From contig JAUILA010000016.1 of the NCBI GenBank assembly GCA_030432655.1, forward strand, positions 62,001 to 126,000: a stretch of 64,000 nucleotides of DNA. The letters are read 5' to 3'. Position 1 is the first letter of the stretch. Each line of letters opens with the position of its first letter. This DNA is from Bacteroidia bacterium. GTDB taxonomy: Bacteria > Bacteroidota > Bacteroidia > Cytophagales > Cyclobacteriaceae. The translations under genes were made by a program, and so were the position numbers. Of this stretch, positions 32,924 through 41,630 are shown one piece after another. The notes under the pieces are model-generated. The model searched no databases. It saw nothing but the letters and a program-made list of their open reading frames with translations, and was not told the origin of the DNA.

Positions 32924-35840
32924 CCTCTGTTTTCTTCTTCTTTTTAAACAGGTCCTGTATTACCTTGGTGGCTTCCTCTTTGATATCTGTTTTTGAAGAG
33001 TCCTGCTTTACAGAATCCGCAGTGGCTGAATCTTTCTCAAGCAGATTGTTCAAAAGGTCCCTGGCCTGTTCTTTGGCTTCACCCTGAAGTGCCTCTTTAA
33101 CCTGTTGCTTCTGTTCATCCATCTGAAGTTCCGGCTTTGGATCGCGATAAGTACCGCCAAGTCCGATCGTTACCGGTACTGTTTCGTTTTCGCCCTGCGT
33201 CAGACCTGACTGTGTCAGAAATCCGGAGAGTGAGCTGCCGAGGCTCGACGCCGGAACATCCATGGTAAGCTTATAATCGATGGAACCATCTATTGAAGTG
33301 GCGCCTGCAATAGTTGTCTTATATCCGCCCAGGTTAAAATCAAATGGATTTACCTGTAGTTTTCCATCACGGATTGCAAATGCCATAATGACATCATTAA
33401 ACGTAAGCTCCGAAGGGGTATTCAGGCTGGTCACGCCGGCAATTTTTGTGAGAATATCTGAATTCTGCAAAGTTGCCTGCATTACCTCCAGCATTCCTTC
33501 CGCATTAACTGTATTCAGGCGGGCCGTCATATCCTTATTCAGAAGGCCATCGAGGGAAAAATCCGCAGAAAATGTACCTGTAAGTTTTTCGGCAATCGGG
33601 GCAAAGCGTCTGACCATTTCAAATGCACGGAAGGATTGCGCAATGGAAACCTTCTCAATGTCGAGGCCAAAAGAATATGCCGGCGATTCGACATCCTTTG
33701 TCGAATAGCTTCCCTGGACTCCAAATTCTCCTCCCAGCATATTAAAACTGAGATCTTCCAGGTTCATGGTTTCATCTTTAAGAGTCATGTTGCCCATGGC
33801 GTTTGTAAGTGACAGGTTAAGCATATCCACCTGAGCAATGGAAGTCGTAATAGTAAAATTGATGTCTTTTGGAACGGGTATAACGGAAGCAGCAGAATCC
33901 GGTTCCATAGTTGCAGGAGCATCTTCATCCTCAACCATAAATTCATTCAGGTCAAGAAATTTGGATTTAACATCAAGCGAACCCTCCAACTCCTGGTTTT
34001 CCCCAAAAATGTAGCCCATGTAATTAGTAACCGTTCCGCTCGCAGCAAAATCACTTTTGCCAATCGTTCCATTAAGTTGTTGCAATTCCATGTTTCGCGG
34101 GTTGAAACTTGCCGCTGCTTCGCTGATGGTCACATTATAGGGTAAAGCATTATCCTGATAGGAAAAGCCCGTCAGAGATACATTTCCACTTGTGGGAAGG
34201 TCCTGATACCTTTCAGCTTCAAGGGCGCTCATATCGCCGCGGGTGTGTACATCCGCATTGAGGAGTCCAGCCATTTTAACATTCTCCAGCTTCATGATCC
34301 CTGCAACCTTAGCCAGGTCGAGCTTTCCGGTTGCATCCAGATTCCAGCTGTAATTATCCAGGTTTCTGATTTCGCCCTGCACACGGAACGGTGACCCGTC
34401 CATCATCATGGAAAAGTCTTCAATTCGTGCGACAAAGTCAGCCATCCGGCCGGTCGGATTATTCACCGTGGCATCCAGCACAAGCTGATCAAGCGCATAA
34501 GGCAGGTCAACGGCCTGAACATAGCCATCAGTAATAGCAATATCACCGGAGATGGTTGGCATAATCTGAGCTACGCTGTCATAAACCCCTTTGGCAGTAA
34601 TATTGATATCGGCCAGCCCCCGGAGTGTCATTCCTTCCATGGGGAAAATGGAGGTAATCTCCTGAAAATTCAGGTTGGCTTTTACTTCTGCGTCCATTTT
34701 ATAATCACGGAGATTCTCCAGGAGCAACCGGGCATCAAGAGGATTATCACCAAATTCAAGATGAAGCTGATTCAATGATACTCTCGTATTCTCAATAACT
34801 CCATCACTATTCGCAACTTCCAGGTCCAGCGAAATATTCTTAACGGCCTCCGGTAGATCCGGATACTGGAACATCGCATTCTCCGTCTTAACTGCCAGCG
34901 AGAATGCCGGAAGCCGGGTGCTATCATATCTCCCTGTGATGTTTGCGGTCAGATCGAGCAGTCCTTCGCTGGTAATTTCATCAAAATTCTCCGTATAAAT
35001 CCCGGGTACCAGTGACAGCAGACTTTTGAAGCTGTTGTCAAGAGCTGAAACAGTCAGATCCATGTCTATGGCATCATCAGGCATGGCTATCCTTCCGTCA
35101 ATCCCCACATTCAGGTCATTCACACGGAGAAAATTTTCCTTGAAGTCATAGGTACTGTAATTATCACTGATGGTAAGGATCACATCCCCTTCAACCCGCT
35201 TATTGGAGACATATTCCGTTCCGTCAAATTCAAATGACACCGAATCAGACAGGGTATAGGTAGTCAGATCAAATACTTCCGACTCCAGATTGCCACTTCC
35301 TTCATGGCTGACATTTTTTAATTCAACCCGCATGGGCATGGTGGCATCGCTATACAAAATGTAGCCGTCGGTTATCTCCCAATGATCGATAGATACCGAA
35401 GCATTGGCAGAAGCGGTGGTATCAGCCGAAGTTGGTTCCGCGGCAACCGCTATGTCATAGTTGGCTTCCCCGTTTTCATTTATTTTCAGATAAACCATGG
35501 GGCGTGCGAGCGAAATCCCTTTGATTTTTATTTCATCCCCGAATAAACTGAACAAATCGATTTCCACTTCGATATTCTCCACGGCGAATAAAATATCCCC
35601 TTCAAATGGTGCGCGGTTTACGATATTCAGATTACTCAGACCGGCAGTGGCATTTGGAAAATTCCGCAAAAGAGATAGTGAAAAATCAGATGGATCCCAT
35701 ACTACCTCGGCATCGACTGATTCCGAAATGGATTTATTTACCGCATCCCTTATCTGGGTCTTAAAAATTATGGGAACCAGGAGTATTGCCAAAAACAGTA
35801 TGAACAGTATACTGGCAAATATGATCAGGCCTTTTTTCAT
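32913..35840 (-). CDS. AsmA family protein
   Basis: A 975-residue protein with one N-terminal membrane helix (about 4-24) and a long periplasmic beta-rich part; the N-terminal third and the C-terminal region (SFRAFEMVRRFAPIAEKLTGTFSADFSLDG ... VPVTIGLGGTYRDPKPEL) match AsmA and AsmA-like C-terminal domains. AsmA proteins form bridge-like lipid conduits between inner and outer membranes. The tail is Lys-rich and ends KKKKTEDDQ. A TAnnTTTG element lies just upstream, and the ketoacyl synthase gene overlaps the 3' end, so envelope lipid work is a reasonable inference for the pair. Confidence 0.9.
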   Translation of the reverse strand: MKKGLIIFASILFILFLAILLVPIIFKTQIRDAVNKSISESVDAEVVWDPSDFSLSLLRNFPNATAGLSNLNIVNRAPFEGDILFAVENIEVEIDLFSLFGDEIKIKGISLARPMVYLKINENGEANYDIAVAAEPTSADTTASANASVSIDHWEITDGYILYSDATMPMRVELKNVSHEGSGNLESEVFDLTTYTLSDSVSFEFDGTEYVSNKRVEGDVILTISDNYSTYDFKENFLRVNDLNVGIDGRIAMPDDAIDMDLTVSALDNSFKSLLSLVPGIYTENFDEITSEGLLDLTANITGRYDSTRLPAFSLAVKTENAMFQYPDLPEAVKNISLDLEVANSDGVIENTRVSLNQLHLEFGDNPLDARLLLENLRDYKMDAEVKANLNFQEITSIFPMEGMTLRGLADINITAKGVYDSVAQIMPTISGDIAITDGYVQAVDLPYALDQLVLDATVNNPTGRMADFVARIEDFSMMMDGSPFRVQGEIRNLDNYSWNLDATGKLDLAKVAGIMKLENVKMAGLLNADVHTRGDMSALEAERYQDLPTSGNVSLTGFSYQDNALPYNVTISEAAASFNPRNMELQQLNGTIGKSDFAASGTVTNYMGYIFGENQELEGSLDVKSKFLDLNEFMVEDEDAPATMEPDSAASVIPVPKDINFTITTSIAQVDMLNLSLTNAMGNMTLKDETMNLEDLSFNMLGGEFGVQGSYSTKDVESPAYSFGLDIEKVSIAQSFRAFEMVRRFAPIAEKLTGTFSADFSLDGLLNKDMTARLNTVNAEGMLEVMQATLQNSDILTKIAGVTSLNTPSELTFNDVIMAFAIRDGKLQVNPFDFNLGGYKTTIAGATSIDGSIDYKLTMDVPASSLGSSLSGFLTQSGLTQGENETVPVTIGLGGTYRDPKPELQMDEQKQQVKEALQGEAKEQARDLLNNLLEKDSATADSVKQDSSKTDIKEEATKVIQDLFKKKKKTEDDQ

Positions 35841-35859
35841 TGTTGACTCGATTAAGCGA

Positions 35860-35867
35860 CAAAATTA
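35860..35867 (-). promoter_or_regulatory. Candidate -7 promoter element for the AsmA gene
   Basis: The minus strand reads TAATTTTG, matching TAnnTTTG, 20 bases before the ATG. A second TTTG lies directly upstream rather than at -33. Confidence 0.4.
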
Positions 35868-35907
35868 CAAATAACTTAACCAATTATGAATCAAATGTAA
35901 GTAATGG

Positions 35908-36273
35908 TCAAAACCTTTCGACGGAGACCTGAATATCATCGAGGTATTGAAGAAGAAGTCTGTTTTCCGATCTTTCGAGGATCGTATATTCAAGCCGTAT
36001 GTGATTATCAACCGGTTCGAGGACCAATTTGTCAGCTGAAAGATTCCAGCGGTAATTAACGGTGGAATAGGATTCAAGTAATGATGATCCGGTATTCCCA
36101 AAAGCCCTTAGCCTGGCTTCCCCTGGAAGGAATTCTATCTCTCCATAAAGGAGTTCATCGCCGGTACGCCAGGTGACTGACCATTCACCAAGCATTACAT
36201 TTTCCTTCTCTTCGTCACACGAAATCGCTCCGATGCTCAGCATCAAAGCAAAAAATATAATTTTCGCTCTCAT
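35908..36273 (-). CDS. Small lipoprotein of unknown function
   Basis: 121 residues with a lipoprotein signal peptide: hydrophobic FFALMLSIGAISC with Cys at the lipobox, then DEEKEN, which in Bacteroidota can act as a surface-export signal when negatively charged. The mature part is a small beta-rich domain (GEWSVTWRTGDELLYGEIEF ... LEYTILERSENRLLLQYLDD), similar in style to lipocalin-like lipoproteins but not assignable. It follows the aldehyde dehydrogenase gene by 42 bases. Confidence 0.7.
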   Translation of the reverse strand: MRAKIIFFALMLSIGAISCDEEKENVMLGEWSVTWRTGDELLYGEIEFLPGEARLRAFGNTGSSLLESYSTVNYRWNLSADKLVLEPVDNHIRLEYTILERSENRLLLQYLDDIQVSVERF

Positions 36274-36315
36274 TCCTGAATCTAACGGAACATGATCCGG
36301 AATAGTGTAGAGTTA

Positions 36316-37725
36316 CTAAAGATATTTAAGCATATAATTAATTACCTTTCCTGTCATCCTGGAATAGGGTGGATAAATGAGTTTCGATACGGGCAGTCGC
36401 TGCTTGATTACTGCTTTTTCATTGGAGAATGCCCTGAAACCGTACTCTCCATGTGACTTACCCATCCCGCTTCCATTCACTCCGCCAAAGGGCAGGTACG
36501 GGTGTCCTGCCTGCACCACACAGTCATTATATACAAGAGATCCCGCGGATGTTTCACGAAGGACTTTCTGATAAGTTTCTTCATTCTGTCCGAATAAATA
36601 AGATGCAAGTGGCTTGGGCCGCTCATTTATAAATGAAATCGCCTCATCAATGGAATCATAAGTCAGTAAAGGCAGAATAGGTCCAAAAATTTCTTCTTTC
36701 ATAAGTGTATCATCCAGCGCCACATTTTCTATCAGGGAAGGCTGAATGTAAAGGTCACTTTTGTCGAGCCCTCCGCCGTAGATGAGGTTTGCTCCATTAT
36801 CCAAAGACTCATTCATTGCGCCTGCTAACCGGTTAAAGTGCTTCTCATCGATAATCCGGGCATAATCACCGCCTTCCTGGAATTTCTCCCCGCCACGTCC
36901 GTAAAGTTTCTGGACATAGAAAATATATTCCCGTATGAATTCATCGCGTAACGAGGAATGTACCAGAACGTAATCCGGCGCCACGCAGGTTTGTCCGGCG
37001 TTAAGAAGTTTGCCCCAGGCAATACGCTCGGCTGCTTCCGAAGGAGACGAGGAAGCACTGACTATGGCAGGTGACTTACCCCCGAGTTCCAGGGTGACCG
37101 AAGAAAGGTTCTTAGCGGCTGCCTGCATTATCTTTTTGCCGGTTTCTGTACTTCCCGTAAAGAAAATATGATCAAACGGCAGTTCAAGTAAATCCTTTGC
37201 TATTGAAACGTCGCCTGTGAATACACTTACTTCCGCCGGATCAAAAATTTCCTCAGCCATTTGACGGAGTAGGCGGGATGTATTAGGTGAAAATTCGGAA
37301 GGTTTCAGTATGGCAGTATTGCCTGCTGCCAGGGCACTGACCAACGGCCCGACTGATAGAAAAAATGGATAATTCCACGGAGAAATGATGAGGCTTGTAC
37401 CTTTTGGCTCGTAGTGTATCTGCGAGGTTGCCGCCATGAACGAGGAGGGAGATTTAACCTGTTTCGGATATGCCCATTCCTGAAGTTTAGCGTTTGCCAG
37501 CCTTATTTCCGAAAGTGTCGGGTAAATCTCTGAAAGATTGACTTCCATTTCTGCTTTTCTGAAGTCAGCGTATAACGCGTCCTGTATAAGGACCAGGTGC
37601 TCTTCTATCCATTGCTGGAGCCTGGTGAGCCGTAATTTCCTTTCATCCGGATCCTCAGTGCGAAGACTCAGCGACTTCCTTTTCTGAAGTTCATAAACTT
37701 CCTGTATTTCAATAGTTTCTGCCAT
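36316..37725 (-). CDS. Aldehyde dehydrogenase (ALDH3-like)
   Basis: A 469-residue NAD(P)-dependent enzyme oxidising aldehydes to acids. The general base Glu213 (LELGGKSPAIV) and nucleophile Cys247 (NAGQTCVAPDYVLV) are present, as are SPWNYPF and FTGSTETGKKIM. The short length, missing N-terminal extension and C-terminal hydrophobic segment fit class 3 enzymes, which act on fatty or aromatic aldehydes and can be membrane-attached. It is divergent from the transglutaminase-like gene. Confidence 0.92.
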   Translation of the reverse strand: MAETIEIQEVYELQKRKSLSLRTEDPDERKLRLTRLQQWIEEHLVLIQDALYADFRKAEMEVNLSEIYPTLSEIRLANAKLQEWAYPKQVKSPSSFMAATSQIHYEPKGTSLIISPWNYPFFLSVGPLVSALAAGNTAILKPSEFSPNTSRLLRQMAEEIFDPAEVSVFTGDVSIAKDLLELPFDHIFFTGSTETGKKIMQAAAKNLSSVTLELGGKSPAIVSASSSPSEAAERIAWGKLLNAGQTCVAPDYVLVHSSLRDEFIREYIFYVQKLYGRGGEKFQEGGDYARIIDEKHFNRLAGAMNESLDNGANLIYGGGLDKSDLYIQPSLIENVALDDTLMKEEIFGPILPLLTYDSIDEAISFINERPKPLASYLFGQNEETYQKVLRETSAGSLVYNDCVVQAGHPYLPFGGVNGSGMGKSHGEYGFRAFSNEKAVIKQRLPVSKLIYPPYSRMTGKVINYMLKYL

Positions 37726-37800
37726 ACATGAAGTTACTAAATCAGGCGCTGGAAGAGAAATTAATTTCGTTCAGCTCTTTTTCCATTAAAACAGTACAAA

Positions 37801-37861
37801 TGTTAACTATATGTTAACAACTGTTGTTTATATATTAATTCTATGTTAACTTAATGTTACG
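37801..37861 (+). repeat. Degenerate 11-bp tandem repeat upstream of the transglutaminase-like gene
   Basis: Six units start at 37801, 37812, 37822, 37833, 37844 and 37855. Three contain perfect TGTTAAC (37801, 37812, 37844); the others read TGTTGTT, TATTAAT and TGTTACG. The 10-11 base period equals one DNA helical turn. The run ends about 14 bases before the preferred start at 37875 and has no match elsewhere that I noticed. Confidence 0.6.
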
Positions 37862-37874
37862 AAAAGAGAAGGAC

Positions 37875-38756
37875 ATGAAGAGGACGTTATTTTTTATATG
37901 GGCATTAGTATTTTTTTCTTCCCACGTAATGAGCCAGGGAACCATTCCGTCCAATAATTCTATTGATTCGGATTTTGAACGCGAAATAATCCGGCAGATG
38001 CTGGACGGAAACGATATTGACCCATTCATGCTTCAGTTATCCGTTAACTACCAGAATGATAATTCTCCCGTGGAATGGAAAGCTCAATTCAGCGAATATG
38101 TGGCTGAAATGACTAAGAAACGTGATAAAGGCATGGATGAAGACATGTTCATCACACAGCTGTATTACAAGACCCACAAGAAATTCCTTAAAAATTACCG
38201 TAACTATTCTTCATTTTCTCATATGCTGGAAACCGGTAATTATGACTGCCTGAGTGCAACAATCATGTATGCACTACTGCTCAATGAATTCGATATTAAA
38301 TTTGAGGTGGTTGAAACGGATTACCATATTTATCTGATTGCAGAATATGAGAATGGCCGGATTATGCTTGAAACTACGGATCCTGTAAACGGACTTATCA
38401 CGAAAGAAGATGACATTATTGAGCGGATTGATGAGATAAACACCAGAAATCAGTCCCTTTCAGAAGGATATCTTACGCTGCAAACTGACAGAAATTTTAT
38501 GAGCCTTGTGAGATTGACGGGACTTCAGTATTTCAATGCTTCGGTAGCTGCACTTAACGAAGGTGAGATCATTTCTGCCATAGACCAACTGGAAAAAGCA
38601 CGAATATATGATGATGCCGAACGGTTCAGGGAGTATGGAAAACACCTGGCACGTGTACTTGTCTATGACCAATCGCTGTCTGAAGAAACAAGGCAGCAAT
38701 ATCTTCTCAAGCTGACCCAGTTCCTTAACAACGGAGTCATCACGGCCGCGCTGTAA
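37875..38756 (+). CDS. Exported transglutaminase-like (cysteine protease fold) protein
   Basis: I place the start at ATG 37875, giving 293 residues with a signal peptide ending HVMSQ; an in-frame ATG at 37854 lies inside the repeat. The Cys-His-Asp triad of the transglutaminase-like fold is visible: Cys125 (GNYDCLSATIMYALLL), His151 (TDYHIYLIAE) and Asp169 (ETTDPVNG). The preceding helix and the C-terminal helical part (AIDQLEKARIYDDAERFREY) are TPR-like. Substrate unknown; a periplasmic peptidase or cross-linking role is possible. Convergent with the OmpA gene. Confidence 0.8.
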   Translation: MKRTLFFIWALVFFSSHVMSQGTIPSNNSIDSDFEREIIRQMLDGNDIDPFMLQLSVNYQNDNSPVEWKAQFSEYVAEMTKKRDKGMDEDMFITQLYYKTHKKFLKNYRNYSSFSHMLETGNYDCLSATIMYALLLNEFDIKFEVVETDYHIYLIAEYENGRIMLETTDPVNGLITKEDDIIERIDEINTRNQSLSEGYLTLQTDRNFMSLVRLTGLQYFNASVAALNEGEIISAIDQLEKARIYDDAERFREYGKHLARVLVYDQSLSEETRQQYLLKLTQFLNNGVITAAL

Positions 38757-38771
38757 TTAATTCTGAACTAT

Positions 38772-39485
38772 TTATTGCTGGATAATACGCACCTCAACAC
38801 GACGGTTACGACTGCGGGATTCTGCATCACTGGAAGTAGTCAGCGGATTCTCACCCCCGAAGGCGACGGTTTTGATCCGGTTTTTATTTACTCCTTTGGA
38901 AACAAGGTAGTCTTTAACTGCCTCCACCCTGCGCTGGGACAATTTCATGTTTTCCTTGGCATTACCACGGAAATCAGTATGTCCCTCAAGCTGAATAACC
39001 ATATTTCTGTTTCGCTGAAGCATGGCAACCAATTCATCGAGTTCGCTGTACGATTCTTCGGTAATGGTCGCCTGGCCTTGTGCAAATATGAGTTTGTCCA
39101 GGCGAATCAGTGATTTAAGCTGCCGTGGAACGAGTTCGAATGTCTTTTCAGGAGATTGAAGTACTTCTGATGCTTTTATCGTTGTAATAATTGAGGAATA
39201 CCCTTCCGCTTCAACCGTCAGTACGTAATCCCTGCGATGGGCCATCGGAATCTCAACACTACTTCCGGATACCACCCCGATGGTGCTCCCGTACGGCATG
39301 CTTTCGAAGGTCACCATGGCACGAACAGGCTCTTTGGTCGACGCGTCAACGATAATGCCTTTATACATGGAATAGCTGCTGTCGGAATAAGCCACCTGAG
39401 CATGTAATGCAACAGGCAACAACGCCAGTAACAATAACAGGCTAATTATCCGGTTAAGACCTCCGCTATATCGTTCATTAGTCAT
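38772..39485 (-). CDS. OmpA family protein, small, with regulatory-like N-terminal domain
   Basis: The start ATG 39485 (MTNERYSGGLNRI) gives a 237-residue protein with a signal peptide ending ALHAQ; the longer open frame to 39566 has no signal. The N-terminal part resembles a carboxypeptidase regulatory-like beta-sandwich (GIIVDASTKEPVRAMVTFES) and the C-terminal domain is a peptidoglycan-binding OmpA domain (LEGHTDFRGNAKENMKLSQRR ... SRNRRVEVRI). The start overlaps the stop of the upstream PD40-OmpA gene by 8 bases, so the two are probably translated together. Confidence 0.85.
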   Translation of the reverse strand: MTNERYSGGLNRIISLLLLLALLPVALHAQVAYSDSSYSMYKGIIVDASTKEPVRAMVTFESMPYGSTIGVVSGSSVEIPMAHRRDYVLTVEAEGYSSIITTIKASEVLQSPEKTFELVPRQLKSLIRLDKLIFAQGQATITEESYSELDELVAMLQRNRNMVIQLEGHTDFRGNAKENMKLSQRRVEAVKDYLVSKGVNKNRIKTVAFGGENPLTTSSDAESRSRNRRVEVRIIQQ

Positions 39486-41484
39486 TGACAATTTTGAATT
39501 CAACCCTTCTGTTCTTTCTTCTTCCTTCAACAGTAGTATTTGTTTCCACCGGTTGAGCTTCTCCAAAATACTTCACCATTAAACGCTCGGTGCTTATATC
39601 CTGCTTTCTCAGGTAATCAGCTACAGCTGCTGCCCGGCGTTCCGATAAGCCCATATTATAAGCTTCGGGTCCGGTTGAGTCTGTATGACCGGCAATTTCA
39701 ATGGTCAAAGAAGGACGATCTTTCATCAACTCTGCCACCCTGTTCAATTCAGGATATGATTCCGATTTCAAAACAGCTTTGTCAAAGTCAAAGAAAACGT
39801 TGTTAAGAACAATGGTTGCTTCTTTTTCTATTGGTACTAAAAACAGGTCCTTGGTAACCGTGGTTCTGTCCTCATCTTCAAAATTCCTCAAGTCAAGATT
39901 TTCATTTACAGACACATAATTCTCAGCATCTGCCCGGATTCCATATAACTCACCGGAAGGAAGCATTACTTCGTATTCTCCCGTTGCCGGGTTGGATATC
40001 GTGATTCCTATTTCTTCACCATCAGAGAGTCGTTCATAAATGATTTGGGCCTCCACTGGCTGATTTGTCTTGGAATCAAGAATCTTGCCATTTACAACCA
40101 GTACAGGTTCCGGACGCTTGAACAATGGCATAGCCACCCTGAAAATATCCAGATCATCCTCAGTTACCCCTTGCGAATAATATGCAAAATCACTATTCCC
40201 CGGAATATTAAAGAATAAGTCCTCATACTGTGAATTGATCGTTGGACCCAGGTTTTCAGGTTCCGACCAATTTGTCCATGAATCATCAAGTCGTCGTGTC
40301 ACATAGATATCGCTGCCACCAAATCCGCTGTATCCATTGGATGAAAAGTAAAGTGTTTTGTCATCCGGTGCCAGGAAAGGAGCAGTTTCCTCACCAGCCG
40401 TGTTGACCATGTCAGAGAGGTTCAGCGGCTCTGACCATATGCTGTCTTCCTGGAGAAAACTCACATACAGGTCACGGCCTCCCTGTGTTTCATCACGATG
40501 AACCGACATCAGGAGGGTCTTCCTGTTATTGGCCATATAGAAATTAGCCCTGTCGGCATAATTGTATTCATTCTCGATATTCAGCGAAACGGGCTTGGAC
40601 CATTTTCCTGAAGTATTATGACTCATTGAAACCCCGGCAGTCATTTTACCATTATCGTTGTAACGATTACCCAGAATCAGTATAACAGATTTACCATCGG
40701 GTGTGACCGAACTAATGAAGTTGGGATCGTCATTATTGAGCTCTGGCCCCATGTTTTTTGCGAGCTGCCATTCTCCGTTTTCATCAAGCTCTGAATACCA
40801 GATATCTTCCTCATCATTCACACCCCCCATATTTTCCGGGTGGTTTTTACGGGAGAAATAAAGCGTCTGCCCGTCAGGGGATAATAGTGGCTTATACTCC
40901 TTGTAAGCACTGTTTACATTTTCGCTTAGCCGTTCTTTGTATAATTCCGGGTTCAGTCCCTCTGTTACTTTTACCTCTGCGACAATCGGAATATTCGAAT
41001 CTGAAATGGCAATTGCATCAATACTATAATATTCAGGAACCGCAGCTCCGTCAAATTCCAGTTGGATAGCGGCCACTTCATAAGAGGTTTCTTCAATAAT
41101 TACGTTCAGCATACGACCATTCAGTGGTACCGCACGCGGACTAAATGTGTTTAGCTCGTGTTCCTGTCCGTTATTGTCAATCGCAACAATACGGTACAGC
41201 GCACTAGGATTGAACGATTCTGCGATGGCCACCTGACGGATCTTTATGGCCCGGTCAAACCCTACTCGTATAAACTCCTTCTTATTCGCCCGCTCCGGTG
41301 TCCATGCATTTGCACTTTCACCTCCGGCCGGCATAACATTTGGCTTACCAAGAATTTGTTGGGCTGAATACTGAACCGGGGTCAGCTCGGAAGAAAAGTC
41401 AATTACCCGGGATGCCCATTGCACGGTTTGGGCAGAAACACCTAAGGCTAAAGAAATAAGTAAACCAGTTAAAAGTATTCTCAT
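39478..41484 (-). CDS. PD40 propeller-OmpA family envelope protein
   Basis: A 668-residue exported protein. Order: signal peptide (to about 19), a discoidin-like beta-sandwich (about 25-165, WASRVIDFSSELTPVQYSAQQ-type start), a six-bladed PD40/WD40-like propeller (about 190-440, PLLSPDGQTLYFSRKN, APDDKTLYFSSNG), a carboxypeptidase regulatory-like domain (about 455-535), and an OmpA peptidoglycan-binding domain (about 560-668, IAGHTDSTGPEAYN ... RRKNRRVEFKI). Such proteins tether the outer membrane to peptidoglycan in Bacteroidota; some are T9SS partners (PorE-like). That link is inferred. It leads a two-gene unit with the small OmpA protein. Confidence 0.88.
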   Translation of the reverse strand: MRILLTGLLISLALGVSAQTVQWASRVIDFSSELTPVQYSAQQILGKPNVMPAGGESANAWTPERANKKEFIRVGFDRAIKIRQVAIAESFNPSALYRIVAIDNNGQEHELNTFSPRAVPLNGRMLNVIIEETSYEVAAIQLEFDGAAVPEYYSIDAIAISDSNIPIVAEVKVTEGLNPELYKERLSENVNSAYKEYKPLLSPDGQTLYFSRKNHPENMGGVNDEEDIWYSELDENGEWQLAKNMGPELNNDDPNFISSVTPDGKSVILILGNRYNDNGKMTAGVSMSHNTSGKWSKPVSLNIENEYNYADRANFYMANNRKTLLMSVHRDETQGGRDLYVSFLQEDSIWSEPLNLSDMVNTAGEETAPFLAPDDKTLYFSSNGYSGFGGSDIYVTRRLDDSWTNWSEPENLGPTINSQYEDLFFNIPGNSDFAYYSQGVTEDDLDIFRVAMPLFKRPEPVLVVNGKILDSKTNQPVEAQIIYERLSDGEEIGITISNPATGEYEVMLPSGELYGIRADAENYVSVNENLDLRNFEDEDRTTVTKDLFLVPIEKEATIVLNNVFFDFDKAVLKSESYPELNRVAELMKDRPSLTIEIAGHTDSTGPEAYNMGLSERRAAAVADYLRKQDISTERLMVKYFGEAQPVETNTTVEGRRKNRRVEFKIVND

Positions 41485-41519
41485 CGCAGTCGGTTTGTTG
41501 TTTTATAGACAAGGAATGA

Positions 41520-41534
41520 AGATTTAGTAAATCT
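41520..41534. repeat. Perfect dyad upstream of the PD40-OmpA gene
   Basis: AGATTTA (41520-41526), one spacer base, TAAATCT (41528-41534). It lies 36 bases before the ATG in a 146-base gap that otherwise holds only A/T-rich DNA, and could be a regulator site. Confidence 0.4.
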
Positions 41535-41630
41535 AACTAAATTTTATAATCATAACAATGACAGGAAATGAAATCAATATTCCTAACGCCACAGTTATTT
41601 AATTGTTAAGATAGTAATGGAGAACGATCT

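Noticed and set aside
31661-37725. Ketoacyl synthase, AsmA and aldehyde dehydrogenase as a polyketide or aryl polyene cluster
   Set aside because: No ACP, ketoreductase, dehydratase, ligase or acyltransferase is present, so a biosynthetic cluster cannot be supported.
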